A stretch of 64,000 nt of DNA from Ehretia macrophylla (taxonomy: Eukaryota; Streptophyta; Magnoliopsida; Boraginales; Ehretiaceae): the NCBI GenBank assembly GCA_037974665.1, contig CM075769.1, forward strand, positions 24,801,139 to 24,865,138, written 5' to 3'. Under the pieces are notes generated by a model. The model saw nothing but the letters and a program-made list of their open reading frames with translations. It ran no database searches and was not told where the DNA came from. Position 1 is the first letter of the stretch; each line of letters opens with the position of its first letter. Position numbers and translations under genes: made by a program. Shown in pieces: positions 1 through 9,830 of the stretch.

Positions 1-1482
1 CCCGATTCCCGCATTCAATAATAATCAATCAATAACATCAATATAACATCAATATTAAATTAAACAACAAACAACGTAGTTAGATGACAAAGTAGGCCAT
101 CTAACCGGACATGCATAATATACATAATTAAACCCTAAATTACTCAACAACGACTCACCATTCATCACTCGAACACTACCCAACCATCTAAGGCATCGTT
201 CAAGAAATTAAAGAATGACAACCTAAACTTCTAAAATTCATAACTTACAATCTACTAATCCAAACATTGCCAAATCAGTTCCTATCACTCACCCATTCAA
301 CCTACTACATTAGCCCTCTCGGAAATCCACCATAACACCTCTAAATCATGCCCGATAACCCTAAAATCCTAAGATGTCATGGCTGGATTTTCCGGATTTT
401 CACACAAACAATGTAATCGAAAATTCGGCATTACAACAGCGCTAACACGTAATTATCAAGTATTTAGAAATCGACGGCAATCGATTTCGAGCAACGCAAC
501 TCAATTAAATCAACTTTGAACATTTTAATCAAAATTAAATACCCGGAAAATAAAAATTATGCTATATCCGACAGAAACTCGTAGTATTAGTATATAATGA
601 TCCCTAGCATGCAAGGAGCAATAATCTAACATCAGATTACAATTCTAACGGTTCAATCTTCATTTATACGCAAAGACACAAAAATGACATTTTGAGATCT
701 AGAATTTTTCTCTCACCTTAGATGCGATATAAGCCTAGGAATGCGTGCAATGCGTGCCCAACAAGCAGAATCCAAGTCGGTGCGAAGTTTCACGGACAAA
801 AACTAGGTTTTTCTTTGAAAAATTGGATTGAAAGCTTGAGTTTTCTCTTCTCTTTTTCTCTCTCTTTTCTCTCGGCAATGTGTGTGTGTGTGATGGTGTT
901 TTTGTGTTGTGTGAGTGTGTGTTGAGGACATTAGCTTATATGGTCAATTAATTAATTAAAGTCAAAGTTATTTTAATAGGTATTTTTGTGTTTTTAATGA
1001 CTTTAATTGCATTTTAGTGCTCACCAAGTTAAAAATAATTATGCAACCCCCAAAATATCACAAGTGGATTATTTTTAGGTGACAAGAAGTTTTACATTCA
1101 AAGAATTCCACCCGAGTCGGCTTAAAACTCGATTTTCGCAAAAGTCGGTGTAAAAACCCTAATAAATTCTTAAGCCGATTTTAAAACCGTTTTCATCAAA
1201 CACAGGTCTATTAAAGTCCGTGGACTAGGTCTAGAAGGGTTAAAAAGACCAGTTTCAAAATTATAGCGGACGTGTTTCGAAAACACTATTCACTGAAAAT
1301 CGACGATAAAATTTCTGACTCCGTTTTTGATGAAAATTTTATGAATGCACATTTAGCACGTATTAGGAGTATTGAAATCAAAATTATAACTTTCTAGGTC
1401 CTATAGCACATAAACAGATCATATGCACGCAAAACGAGGTAAAACACGTAAAACGAGATAAGCAGGAAAGTGGGGTTTCACA
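1..1482 (-). repeat. 3' LTR of the intact gypsy element (partial)
   Basis: It matches 7431-8912 base for base apart from about six substitutions, for example near 782, 1139, 1324, 1340, 1358 and 1444. On the plus strand it ends GGGGTTTCACA at 1482, next to the polypurine tract. About 950 bp of this LTR lies beyond the left edge. It carries the CTACTTT-loop hairpin at 79-105 and the donor-like site near 716-720. Confidence 0.95.
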
Positions 1483-4400
1483 TTCTCCCCCCCCCTTATA
1501 GAAATTTCGTCCTCGAAATTCTTACTTGATGTACAGAATAGATCTGGGTATTGCTGCTGCATCTGATCTCGTCTCTCCCACGTAGCTTCCTCAATGCCGT
1601 GATGCTTCCACAATACCTTAACCATCGGAATCCTCTTCGACCTCAACTTTCGGTCCATCTGATCTAGAATACGAATCGGACGCTCGTCATAAGTCAAATT
1701 ATCTCGAAGCTGTAACGGCTCTGGCTCAAGAATATGAGAAGGATCCGGATTATATTTCCGCAAATTAGACACGTGAAACACATCGTGGACATTAGAGAAG
1801 TTCTCCGGTAAAGCCAACCGATATGCCAACTTACCAACCCTGCCAGTAATCTCAAACGGCCCAACAAATCTCGGACTCAGCTTACCACCTTTACCATAAC
1901 GAACAAATCCCTTTCGAGGAGACAATCTCAAGAAAACCCGATCTCCAACTGCAAACTCCAAGTCTCGACGACGCTTATCAGCATAACTCTTGAATCTACT
2001 CTGCGCCGTAAGCATTCTCTGCCTGATCAACTGAACATTCTCGATCTTCTCAAGAAGTTCTGGCATAATAGTCGGATCAACAGTCTTCATCTCTCCTACC
2101 TCGTCCCAATATAAAGGTGAACGGTACTTACGACCGTAAAGAGCTGCAAAAGGTGCCATCCCAATAGTAGCTTGATAACTATTGTTATAGGCAAACTCGG
2201 CAAGTGGTAGATGTTTCTCCCAGTTCTTCCCGAAGTCCAGAACACAAGCCCTAAGCATATCTTCCAGAATCTGAATAGTCCGCTCAGACTGACCGTCGGT
2301 CTGTGGATGATACGCTGTACTGAAGTTCAACTGAGTACCCAAAGTCTCCTGAAGTTTCTCCCACAAGCGAGAAGTAAATCGGGGATCTCGATCAGAGACA
2401 ATACTAGATGGAATACCGTGAAGTCTAACGATCTGGTCCAGATAAAGATCCGTCAGCTTTGTAACCTCATCTCCTAACCTCATGGCAATAAAATGAGTTG
2501 TCTTCGTCAAACGATCCACGACAACCCAAACTGCATCATTACCCCTCGGTGATCTAGGCAAACCAGTGACGAAGTCCATCGTAATATGCTCCCATTTCCA
2601 CTCTGGTATAGCCAACGGCTGAAGCAAACCTGCTGGTCGTTGATGCTCGGCTTTCACTCTCTGACAAGTCAAACATCTAGACACAAACTGAGCAACCTCC
2701 CTCTTCATGTTGTTCCACCAGTAATGCTGTTTCAAATCCCGATACATCTTGGTTCCACCGGGATGAATAGTATATTTAGAATTATGAGCTTCCTCCAGAA
2801 TACCTCGTCTCAAGCCCGGTTCATCGGGAACACAAACCCTGTTCCGAAACCGAAGAATACCATCCTCATGCACTTTAAAGTCAGACTGATCATCCGAAAT
2901 CTGATCCTTGATCTTCTGAAGGTTAACATCAAGTTGCTGAGCTTCCCTGATCTGAGACAACAATAAAGGTTGAATACGGAGATGTGAACACATCACCCCA
3001 ACCTGAGTGAACTCTGGTCTCCAATAACTAAACTCCTCAAGAACCTCCCACTTCTTGACAGCCAAACAAGAAATACTAGCCTTCCGGCTGAGAGCATCTG
3101 CCACAACATTTGCCTTCCCAGGCAGATAATTGATAGAACAATTATAATCTCCAAGAAGCTCCATCCACCTCCGCTGGCGCATATTCAACTCCTTCTGTGA
3201 GAATAAGTACTTAAGACTCTTATGATCAGTGAAAATCTCGAACTTACTGCCCCACAGATAATGACGCCACTTTTTCAGTGCGAAGACAACTGCTGCCAAC
3301 TCAAGATCATGAGTCGGATAATTCACCTCATAAGGCTTCAACTTCCTGGAAGCATAGGCAATAACTCGGCCATCCTGCATAAGAACACATCCCAAGCCCT
3401 CCTTGGATGCATCGCTGTAAATGACCATATTATCGGTCCCCTCTGGTAGAGCAAGTACTGGAGCGGTAGTTAACCTCTTTTTCAACTCCTGAAATCCACT
3501 CTCACACTTCTCGTCCCAATTAAAGATAGTTCGTTTCTGAGTCAACTTAGATAGTGGCCCCGCAATCTTTGAGAAGTCCTTGACAAACCTACGGTAATAA
3601 CCCGCCAAGCCAAGAAAGCTACGGACATCAGTAACACTCTCTGGCCGCTTCCAAGACATCACCGATTCAATCTTAGTGGGATCTACAGAAATACCACTCT
3701 GTGTAATAACATGGCCAAGAAAAGAAATCCGTTGCAGCCAAAATTCACATTTGCTGAACTTGGCAAACAACTGATGCTCCTGCAACTTCTCTAATACAAG
3801 CCGTAGATGTTGCTCGTGCTCCAATTCAGATTTAGAATAGACCAAGATATCATCAATAAAAATCACCACGAACTGGTCCAAGTACGGCTGAAAGACTCGA
3901 TGCATAAGATCCATGAATGCTGCCGGTGCATTAGTCAAACCAAAGGGCATGACAACAAACTCATAATGCCCGTACCGAGTCCTGAAGGCAGACTTCGGAA
4001 CATCGTCCGCGCGAATCCGAAGCTGATAATACCCCTGCCTCAAATCAAACTTAGAGTAGACTTTGGCTCCCTGAAGTTGATCAAACAACTCATCAATCAG
4101 TGGCAAAGGATATTTATTCTTGATAGTCACCTGATTCAAACCACGATAATCTATACATAACCTCAAGGTACCATCCTTCTTCTTCACAAACAAAACAGGA
4201 GCTCCCCAAGGTGAAGAACTCTGCTGAATAAATCCTTTCTCCAACAACTCCTGTAACTGAGTCTTCAACTCCTTCAACTCAGCTGGTGCCATCCGGTACG
4301 CCGATTTAGAAATAGGTTGAGTACCGGGAACAAGATTAATCACAAACTCTATATCCCTATCTGGCGGCAATCCTGGCAACTCCTCGGGAAATACATTAGG

Positions 4401-6209
4401 ATATTCCCGGATAATAGGGACTTCCTCAAGCTGTAGCTTAACAGATGGCTTGTTGATCAAATAAGCTAGATAACCCGAACACCCCTTACTCACCAACTTA
4501 ACGGCTTTAGTTGCTGAGATAACAAAACTCGTTTTAGCACCCCGGTTACCCGCTACCTCAACTACTGGCTGATCCGGCAAGCGAAACTGTACTACCTTGG
4601 TTCTACAGTTCAACTGGGCATCATACTTAGAAAGCCAATCCATACCCAGAATAACATCATACCCCCGGATAGGAAATAAAATAAGGTCCGAAGGAAAACT
4701 ATGCCCCTTAACATGTATTATACAATCCTTACATACTAAGCCAGTAACATACTTATCAGTCAAAGAGGTACTAATTTCAACCACATAAGGCAATCTTTCA
4801 GGTTGCAATTTAACACGTTGCACACAAGCAGGAGTAATGAAAGAATGCGTAGCACCAGAATCAATCAACACTTTAACAAGTTGATCAAGTATAAGAAAGT
4901 TACCTTCCACAACTGCAGTCTCCTCAGGCATCTCCTCTAAGTCAACTGCATAAGCCCGAGCCTGAACCCGCTGCTGCTGTGGTACACTGCCCGTAGGCCT
5001 ACCCTGGTAACCCTGAGTCGCTGCCCGACCCTCAGTCCTCGCATATTTAGGGCAATCCTTCGCCCTATGCTCGCTGCTACCACAACCCAAACATGTCCCT
5101 GCCTTTACCCTGCAGTCGGACTCTACATGCCCTGGGCGCTTGCAGTAATTACACTGCGATGATGTGGCACTAACACTGCCCCTAGAATAACCAGAAGCTG
5201 AAGAAGCAGCTGATACAGCCTGCTGCTGAGGTCTCACCACACTAGGCCTATACTGACCCTGAGACTGGGCTGGCCTATACTGAGTCTGAACCTGATATGG
5301 CCTCTGCTGAAACTGAGGCCGATAGTAACTCTGCTGACCCTGTGGCCTATAAGAACCCTGCTGGGCAGGTGGCCTGTAGATAAACTGTTGTACTGGAGGC
5401 CTATATAAAACCTGCTGGCCCTGTGGCTGATACGGCCTCTTACTAGGCTGACTGGAGACAATCTGATCCCCTTTCCTTTTCTCCAATCTAGAAGCTGCCT
5501 CAAAAGCCTCAGTGAAAATATCATAACGATTCAGAGCCATCACATCCTGAATCTCGGGCCGCAACCCCAACATAAACCTGCGAGTCCTCCGCTCCTCGTC
5601 TGCCACATACTCCGGTGCATACCGGGACAATCGAGTAAATGTGGCCTCATATTGAGCCACTGTAGCATCTCCCTGGACCAAGGCTAGAAACTCGGCCTCT
5701 CTTCGTTCCCTGCAAATCCTCGGGACATACTTTGCTCGGAAAGCCATCAGAAAGGTACCCCAAACATAAGGAATACCCTGTGCCGCCCAGCTAGTCCTTA
5801 CCGTGCGCCACCACTCCTCTGCCTCGTCATCTAACAAATACACGGCAAAAGAGACTTTCTGCTCATCAGTATAGCCAAGTGGATCATAAATCTTCTCCAA
5901 CTTGCTAATCCATACCTCCGCCTTCCTATCATCCGGCTCCCCCTGAAATCTCGGTGGGTGATATCCTAAAAAATCCTTCAGGGTACCACGCCCGTGGTTA
6001 CCACCCTGAATATTCAGAAGCTGAGCCTGCATAGCCTGATTCTGGGCAGCCTGCCCTGCTAATAACTGTGTCTGACTAGCCACTAACTCTGCAATCCGCT
6101 CCATAGCTGCTCCTAATCGGTCATCACCCCCGTCACGGCCCGGTGCCACGTTACTCGGAGTCTCATCAGTCAACTCAGACCTACCTCTGGTTCTCAGTCG
6201 ACCGGCCAT
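1419..6209 (-). CDS. Gag-pol polyprotein with chromodomain
   Basis: A single open frame; I chose the Met at 6209 (MAGRLRTRG) because the 21 upstream codons look like leader, giving about 1596 aa. Numbering from the open-frame Met at 6272: Gag about 95-270; two CX2CX4HX4C zinc knuckles at 374-387 and 394-407; aspartic protease with DSGA at 471-474; reverse transcriptase about 640-860 with FIDD at 805-808; RNase H with D954, E991, D1016 and D1059; integrase with His1163, His1170, Cys1200, Cys1203 and the D1233/D1294/E1330 triad; GPF motif at 1471; chromodomain about 1535-1580. All key residues are present and there is no internal stop, so it may encode active proteins that form virus-like particles, copy the RNA and integrate the cDNA. 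The chromodomain usually steers such elements to heterochromatin. The frame runs through the polypurine tract and 64 nt into the LTR, ending TGA at 1419. Confidence 0.95.
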   Translation of the reverse strand: MAGRLRTRGRSELTDETPSNVAPGRDGGDDRLGAAMERIAELVASQTQLLAGQAAQNQAMQAQLLNIQGGNHGRGTLKDFLGYHPPRFQGEPDDRKAEVWISKLEKIYDPLGYTDEQKVSFAVYLLDDEAEEWWRTVRTSWAAQGIPYVWGTFLMAFRAKYVPRICRERREAEFLALVQGDATVAQYEATFTRLSRYAPEYVADEERRTRRFMLGLRPEIQDVMALNRYDIFTEAFEAASRLEKRKGDQIVSSQPSKRPYQPQGQQVLYRPPVQQFIYRPPAQQGSYRPQGQQSYYRPQFQQRPYQVQTQYRPAQSQGQYRPSVVRPQQQAVSAASSASGYSRGSVSATSSQCNYCKRPGHVESDCRVKAGTCLGCGSSEHRAKDCPKYARTEGRAATQGYQGRPTGSVPQQQRVQARAYAVDLEEMPEETAVVEGNFLILDQLVKVLIDSGATHSFITPACVQRVKLQPERLPYVVEISTSLTDKYVTGLVCKDCIIHVKGHSFPSDLILFPIRGYDVILGMDWLSKYDAQLNCRTKVVQFRLPDQPVVEVAGNRGAKTSFVISATKAVKLVSKGCSGYLAYLINKPSVKLQLEEVPIIREYPNVFPEELPGLPPDRDIEFVINLVPGTQPISKSAYRMAPAELKELKTQLQELLEKGFIQQSSSPWGAPVLFVKKKDGTLRLCIDYRGLNQVTIKNKYPLPLIDELFDQLQGAKVYSKFDLRQGYYQLRIRADDVPKSAFRTRYGHYEFVVMPFGLTNAPAAFMDLMHRVFQPYLDQFVVIFIDDILVYSKSELEHEQHLRLVLEKLQEHQLFAKFSKCEFWLQRISFLGHVITQSGISVDPTKIESVMSWKRPESVTDVRSFLGLAGYYRRFVKDFSKIAGPLSKLTQKRTIFNWDEKCESGFQELKKRLTTAPVLALPEGTDNMVIYSDASKEGLGCVLMQDGRVIAYASRKLKPYEVNYPTHDLELAAVVFALKKWRHYLWGSKFEIFTDHKSLKYLFSQKELNMRQRRWMELLGDYNCSINYLPGKANVVADALSRKASISCLAVKKWEVLEEFSYWRPEFTQVGVMCSHLRIQPLLLSQIREAQQLDVNLQKIKDQISDDQSDFKVHEDGILRFRNRVCVPDEPGLRRGILEEAHNSKYTIHPGGTKMYRDLKQHYWWNNMKREVAQFVSRCLTCQRVKAEHQRPAGLLQPLAIPEWKWEHITMDFVTGLPRSPRGNDAVWVVVDRLTKTTHFIAMRLGDEVTKLTDLYLDQIVRLHGIPSSIVSDRDPRFTSRLWEKLQETLGTQLNFSTAYHPQTDGQSERTIQILEDMLRACVLDFGKNWEKHLPLAEFAYNNSYQATIGMAPFAALYGRKYRSPLYWDEVGEMKTVDPTIMPELLEKIENVQLIRQRMLTAQSRFKSYADKRRRDLEFAVGDRVFLRLSPRKGFVRYGKGGKLSPRFVGPFEITGRVGKLAYRLALPENFSNVHDVFHVSNLRKYNPDPSHILEPEPLQLRDNLTYDERPIRILDQMDRKLRSKRIPMVKVLWKHHGIEEATWERRDQMQQQYPDLFCTSSKNFEDEISIRGGENVKPHFPAYLVLRVLPRFACI
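1483..1497 (-). other. Polypurine tract of the intact element
   Basis: On the minus strand this reads as two A, nine G, then AGAA directly before the 3' LTR, the position and composition expected for the plus-strand DNA primer. It lies inside the polyprotein reading frame and encodes the residues RGGE. Confidence 0.9.
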
Positions 6210-6459
6210 TCTACTAATCAAAGAGTTAGCACAGTTATAGCACGTAGACAGGTTATAAACAACTATTAACACATAAATAACAAACTCATATAAAACACAT
6301 AAACAAATTGATCACATAATCACATAAGCACTTTAATCATATAATCACTTATCACTTAATCATATTAACACATATTTCACTTTTCTTTCTTTTCATACAT
6401 ATTCCATGTTAAGACCATTACCCACATTCCGAGAATACCCCGGCTGACAACTAACATGA

Positions 6460-6471
6460 GCTCTGATACCA
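6460..6471 (-). other. Primer binding site, initiator tRNA-Met type
   Basis: The minus strand reads TGGTATCAGAGC, seven bases after the end of the 5' LTR. This complements the 3' end of plant initiator tRNA-Met. The untranslated leader from here to the Gag start (6459-6210) is about 250 nt with no other recognisable feature. Confidence 0.93.
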
Positions 6472-6876
6472 CTTAAACTGTCACGCCCCAACTCGACCCC
6501 ACCTACGATCAGTCAGGACGCAACGGAATTTCGGCGGCATAACGACAGTAAACAGATTTCCGAGGTTCTAAACCAACCTCTTTAAACATCATACATCCAA
6601 TAATTCCTCAATACAAACGATAACATACAACACAACCATAATATACAATAAAACATCTTCGTTATACGCCTCCGTTCCAACATGACATACAATACCTCAA
6701 CGTTATCATACATTTCAAAAGTAAGTTGAGACACAACTACAACTTAACCATAGACGAAAGAAAACCACTAAATTAACATCATTTGGTTCATCATATTTTC
6801 AATATCTATTACATTAAGAACCATAAGACATATAAAGTCTATTAAACTAATACACAAGACATTTAACAACATAGAA

Positions 6877-6978
6877 TCATGGATAAGACTCGGGAACATA
6901 TGACTCATCCACGAAAGGCACATTTTCCACATTCTCCTCTTCAGGAGGCACGTACCCGTAATCTTGTGAAAGTACACC
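6877..6978 (-). CDS. LTR mini-exon, acidic peptide frame (novel)
   Basis: Starting at the G of the acceptor-like CAG, 33 codons stay open and end in TGA at 6877. The peptide contains DYGYVPPEEE and VPFVDESYVPESYP. Other LTR copies in the window encode alignable peptides in the same frame from the same boundary (55831-55923, 16945-17037, 44080-44172), with mostly third-position changes and in-frame indels, which suggests protein-level selection. It has no start codon of its own, so it would need an upstream exon. I recognise no known domain. A longer overlapping frame in another phase is not conserved in the more distant copies, so I prefer this one. Confidence 0.5.
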   Translation of the reverse strand, partial: GVLSQDYGYVPPEEENVENVPFVDESYVPESYP

Positions 6979-7001
6979 TGAAAACATGCATTAATAGAGA
7001 G

Positions 7002-7023
7002 TGAGCTTATATACATAAGCCCA
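7002..7023 (-). other. TGAGC-type hairpin around a TATA-like loop
   Basis: Sense strand TGGGCTTAT ... ATAAGCTCA: nine pairs with one G.U wobble around a four-base loop. It lies about 25 nt upstream of the acceptor-like CAG. Homologous hairpins with compensating stem changes occur in at least ten other LTR copies here. Confidence 0.6.
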
Positions 7024-7508
7024 GTGAGGATCCGATAGATCTCGACAGTATTCACTACGCTCCTTGGATTTGGTCCTTTGAGCAAGTAAACACACAACAA
7101 CAATAATAACATAAATAAAGCTATCATCACATAACTATATGACCATTCAATAAGGATACTCTATTTGGTGTAGCTCCAAACGCCATCACGATCTCAACCG
7201 TTCTTCTTATAACTCCCCATTACTCACGCACCCGAGGTACCTCACTAGCCCCTTCCCTCCATGACATCTCCGTCATGCGAGCTGGGGGTAGCCTATGGCA
7301 GTCATGCCGTTATCAACCCGACAGCCCGACGCTGCCCGAGAGGTGGCACACACATACCAAGACTCCATATTCATCAATCATCATGCAAGCATAAATCAAT
7401 CAATAAATTGGGAGATCAGCAACAAGAGTGCCCGATTCCCGCATTCAATAATAATCAATCAATAACATCAATATAACATCAATATTAAATTAAACAACAA
7501 ACAACGTA

Positions 7509-7535
7509 GTTAGATGACAAAGTAGGCCATCTAAC
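7509..7535 (-). other. CTACTTT-loop RNA hairpin, intact element
   Basis: Sense strand: stem GTTAGATGGC, loop CTACTTT, stem GTCATCTAAC. This gives ten pairs with a single G.U wobble. The same loop with different but still paired stems recurs in the other gypsy LTRs listed under the findings. A duplicate lies at 79-105 in the 3' LTR. Confidence 0.65.
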
Positions 7536-8365
7536 CGGACATGCATAATATACATAATTAAACCCTAAATTACTCAACAACGACTCACCATTCATCACTC
7601 GAACACTACCCAACCATCTAAGGCATCGTTCAAGAAATTAAAGAATGACAACCTAAACTTCTAAAATTCATAACTTACAATCTACTAATCCAAACATTGC
7701 CAAATCAGTTCCTATCACTCACCCATTCAACCTACTACATTAGCCCTCTCGGAAATCCACCATAACACCTCTAAATCATGCCCGATAACCCTAAAATCCT
7801 AAGATGTCATGGCTGGATTTTCCGGATTTTCACACAAACAATGTAATCGAAAATTCGGCATTACAACAGCGCTAACACGTAATTATCAAGTATTTAGAAA
7901 TCGACGGCAATCGATTTCGAGCAACGCAACTCAATTAAATCAACTTTGAACATTTTAATCAAAATTAAATACCCGGAAAATAAAAATTATGCTATATCCG
8001 ACAGAAACTCGTAGTATTAGTATATAATGATCCCTAGCATGCAAGGAGCAATAATCTAACATCAGATTACAATTCTAACGGTTCAATCTTCATTTATACG
8101 CAAAGACACAAAAATGACATTTTGAGATCTAGAATTTTTCTCTCACCTTAGATGCGATATAAGCCTAGGAATGCGTGCAATGCGTGCCCAACAAGCAGAA
8201 TCCAAGTCGGTACGAAGTTTCACGGACAAAAACTAGGTTTTTCTTTGAAAAATTGGATTGAAAGCTTGAGTTTTCTCTTCTCTTTTTCTCTCTCTTTTCT
8301 CTCGGCAATGTGTGTGTGTGTGATGGTGTTTTTGTGTTGTGTGAGTGTGTGTTGAGGACATTAGC

Positions 8366-8373
8366 TTATATGG
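8366..8373 (-). promoter_or_regulatory. Putative TATA box of the 5' LTR
   Basis: The minus strand reads CCATATAAG here, and about 25 nt further on a CA-rich stretch (CTCAACACACAC) begins that could hold the RNA start. The related solo LTR has a similar arrangement near 54525-54545. The call rests on position and sequence alone. Confidence 0.4.
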
Positions 8374-8912
8374 TCAATTAATTAATTAAAGTCAAAGTTA
8401 TTTTAATAGGTATTTTTGTGTTTTTAATGACTTTAATTGCATTTTAGTGCTCACCAAGTTAAAAATAATTATGCAACCCCCAAAATATCACAAGTGGATT
8501 ATTTTTAGGTGACAAGAAGTTTTACATTCAAAGAATTCCACCCGAGTCGGCTTAAAACTCGATTTTCGCATAAGTCGGTGTAAAAACCCTAATAAATTCT
8601 TAAGCCGATTTTAAAACCGTTTTCATCAAACACAGGTCTATTAAAGTCCGTGGACTAGGTCTAGAAGGGTTAAAAAGACCAGTTTCAAAATTATAGCGGA
8701 CGTGTTTCGAAAACACTATTCACTGAAAATCGACGATAAAATTTCTGACTCTGTTTTTGATGAAAATTTCATGAATGCACATTTAGCTCGTATTAGGAGT
8801 ATTGAAATCAAAATTATAACTTTCTAGGTCCTATAGCACATAAACAGATCATATGCACGCAAAACGAGGTAAAGCACGTAAAACGAGATAAGCAGGAAAG
8901 TGGGGTTTCACA

Positions 8913-9830
8913 ATCTTGACCATTGTTTTTGATGATAAAGCCTTTTTGCCAAGTATCAAGAGAAAAAATAAAGTTGCCTTTGGATTGTAATGATTACAAT
9001 CCTAGGATTTTCATGGTTTTTACATTAGAAGGAAGCAATTGTGATTGGCTATCTATTAAAGTAACTTTATATATATATATATTTATATGAGTATGATTTA
9101 TATATATAATAAAAGATGATAACCTTCTCTCTCTATCCACTTGCATTTTCGGCCAAGGCATGGAAGAGAGAGAAGATGATCATCTTTGTCATCTAATGCT
9201 AATGATTGTAATCTAATGGCTTGCATGGCTTGTCATGAAAATGTGACAATAGGGATTGGTCACTTAATATATTATTAGCTTATATTAGATGATTATACTC
9301 TCTCTCTTCATGTGACAACTTGACATACATAAACATACTATTTCGGTTAAGGCATAAGGAGAGGAGAGATAACTTTATCTTCTTCTTTTGAGCAAGAACT
9401 TTCGGCCATAGCTAGACATTCATGAAGCTTTTTTGCTTTTGTTGTATAACCACATATACAAAGCTACATACATTGAAGATACATTAGCACATTCTATCTT
9501 CAAGGTGGGGTAGAACTTTGGATGCTTGGTGGACCAACTAGGGCCTTCAAGTTAGAAGGATTCAAAAGCTTATCATTCAACTTCATCTTTTCCAAAGTGA
9601 TCTACTAGTGAGGTATACCTATGAACCTCATTTTGTATATGTATAGTTGATATATATAGTTTGTGTTGATAATCAATGGACATAATATAAAGTTAGCATA
9701 TTGATATTTGTTGCAAAACTTGAAAAAATTTTGTTGATAGCCCATGTATGTTTCGGCTATATCAAAGTGTCCATGCACAACTTTTCCGATCTTGAATCCA
9801 ACTTACGATTATGTTATGACATGATATCTT
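8913..9830 (+). repeat. Copia-like LTR fragment (copy 1)
   Basis: Alignable with 37360-38560 over several blocks: the GCCAAGTRTCAAGAG start, repeated TTCGGCCA modules with paired ATTGTAATGATTACAATC-type motifs, the CTTCAAGTTAGAAGGAT block and the GAGGTATACC site. Its left part was displaced by insertion of the intact gypsy element. The right end is placed near 9830 by comparison with copy 2. No coding sequence. Confidence 0.55.

Larger units (their letters stand above)
6978..8146 (-). other. Putative LTR intron (leader intron)
   Basis: On the minus strand the donor region is TAAG|GTGAGAG (exon end 8147) and the acceptor region is TTTTCAG|GTGT (AG ending 6978), giving about 1.17 kb. Equivalent donor and acceptor pairs at the same LTR positions occur in other families: 15826-16945, 54733-55831, 45466-46628, 21880-23095, and on the minus strand 52312-51184 and 42425-41166. 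Conservation of both boundaries and of roughly 1.1-1.3 kb length supports an intron. Splicing itself cannot be seen from DNA. Confidence 0.5.
1..8912 (-). mobile_element. Near-complete Ty3/gypsy Tekay-type chromovirus
   Basis: An LTR retrotransposon on the minus strand. The 2434-bp 5' LTR is 6479-8912 and the visible 1482 bp of the 3' LTR is 1-1482; the two align at a constant offset of 7430. Between them, in sense order, lie a tRNA-Met primer site, one gag-pol frame with a C-terminal chromodomain, and a polypurine tract. I counted about six substitutions between the LTRs over 1482 bp (0.4 percent), so the insertion is recent. The flank after 8912 starts ATCTT, one copy of a presumed 5-bp target duplication whose partner lies outside the window. 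The element sits in a Copia-like LTR (8913 onward). The domain order RT-RNaseH-integrase-chromodomain marks a chromovirus; the Tekay assignment rests on the style of the chromodomain end. Confidence 0.95.
6479..8912 (-). repeat. 5' LTR of the intact gypsy element
   Basis: 2434 bp, beginning TGTGAAACCCC and ending GGGGCGTGACA on the sense (minus) strand. It should hold the promoter, RNA start and polyadenylation signals. In sense order I see a TATA-like site near 8373-8366, a donor-like site at 8147/8146, a CTACTTT-loop hairpin at 7535-7509, a TGGGCTTAT/ATAAGCTCA hairpin at 7023-7002, an acceptor-like TTTTCAG ending at 6978, and a 33-codon open frame at 6978-6877. The solo LTR at 53975-56236 is the same family. 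Confidence 0.95.

Noticed and set aside
722-925. 67-codon open frame repeated at 8152-8355
   Set aside because: Antisense to the LTR's presumed first exon and generated by TC- and TG-rich sequence; it is repeated only because the two LTRs are copies.
2211-2966. Plus-strand open frames opposite the polyprotein (also 3222-4788)
   Set aside because: Shadows of the gag-pol gene on the other strand.
6768-7130. 120-codon minus-strand frame over the LTR intron end and mini-exon
   Set aside because: Alignable only with the same-family solo LTR (55715-55948); in family C copies this phase is stopped at once after the acceptor-like site, so the other phase was preferred.
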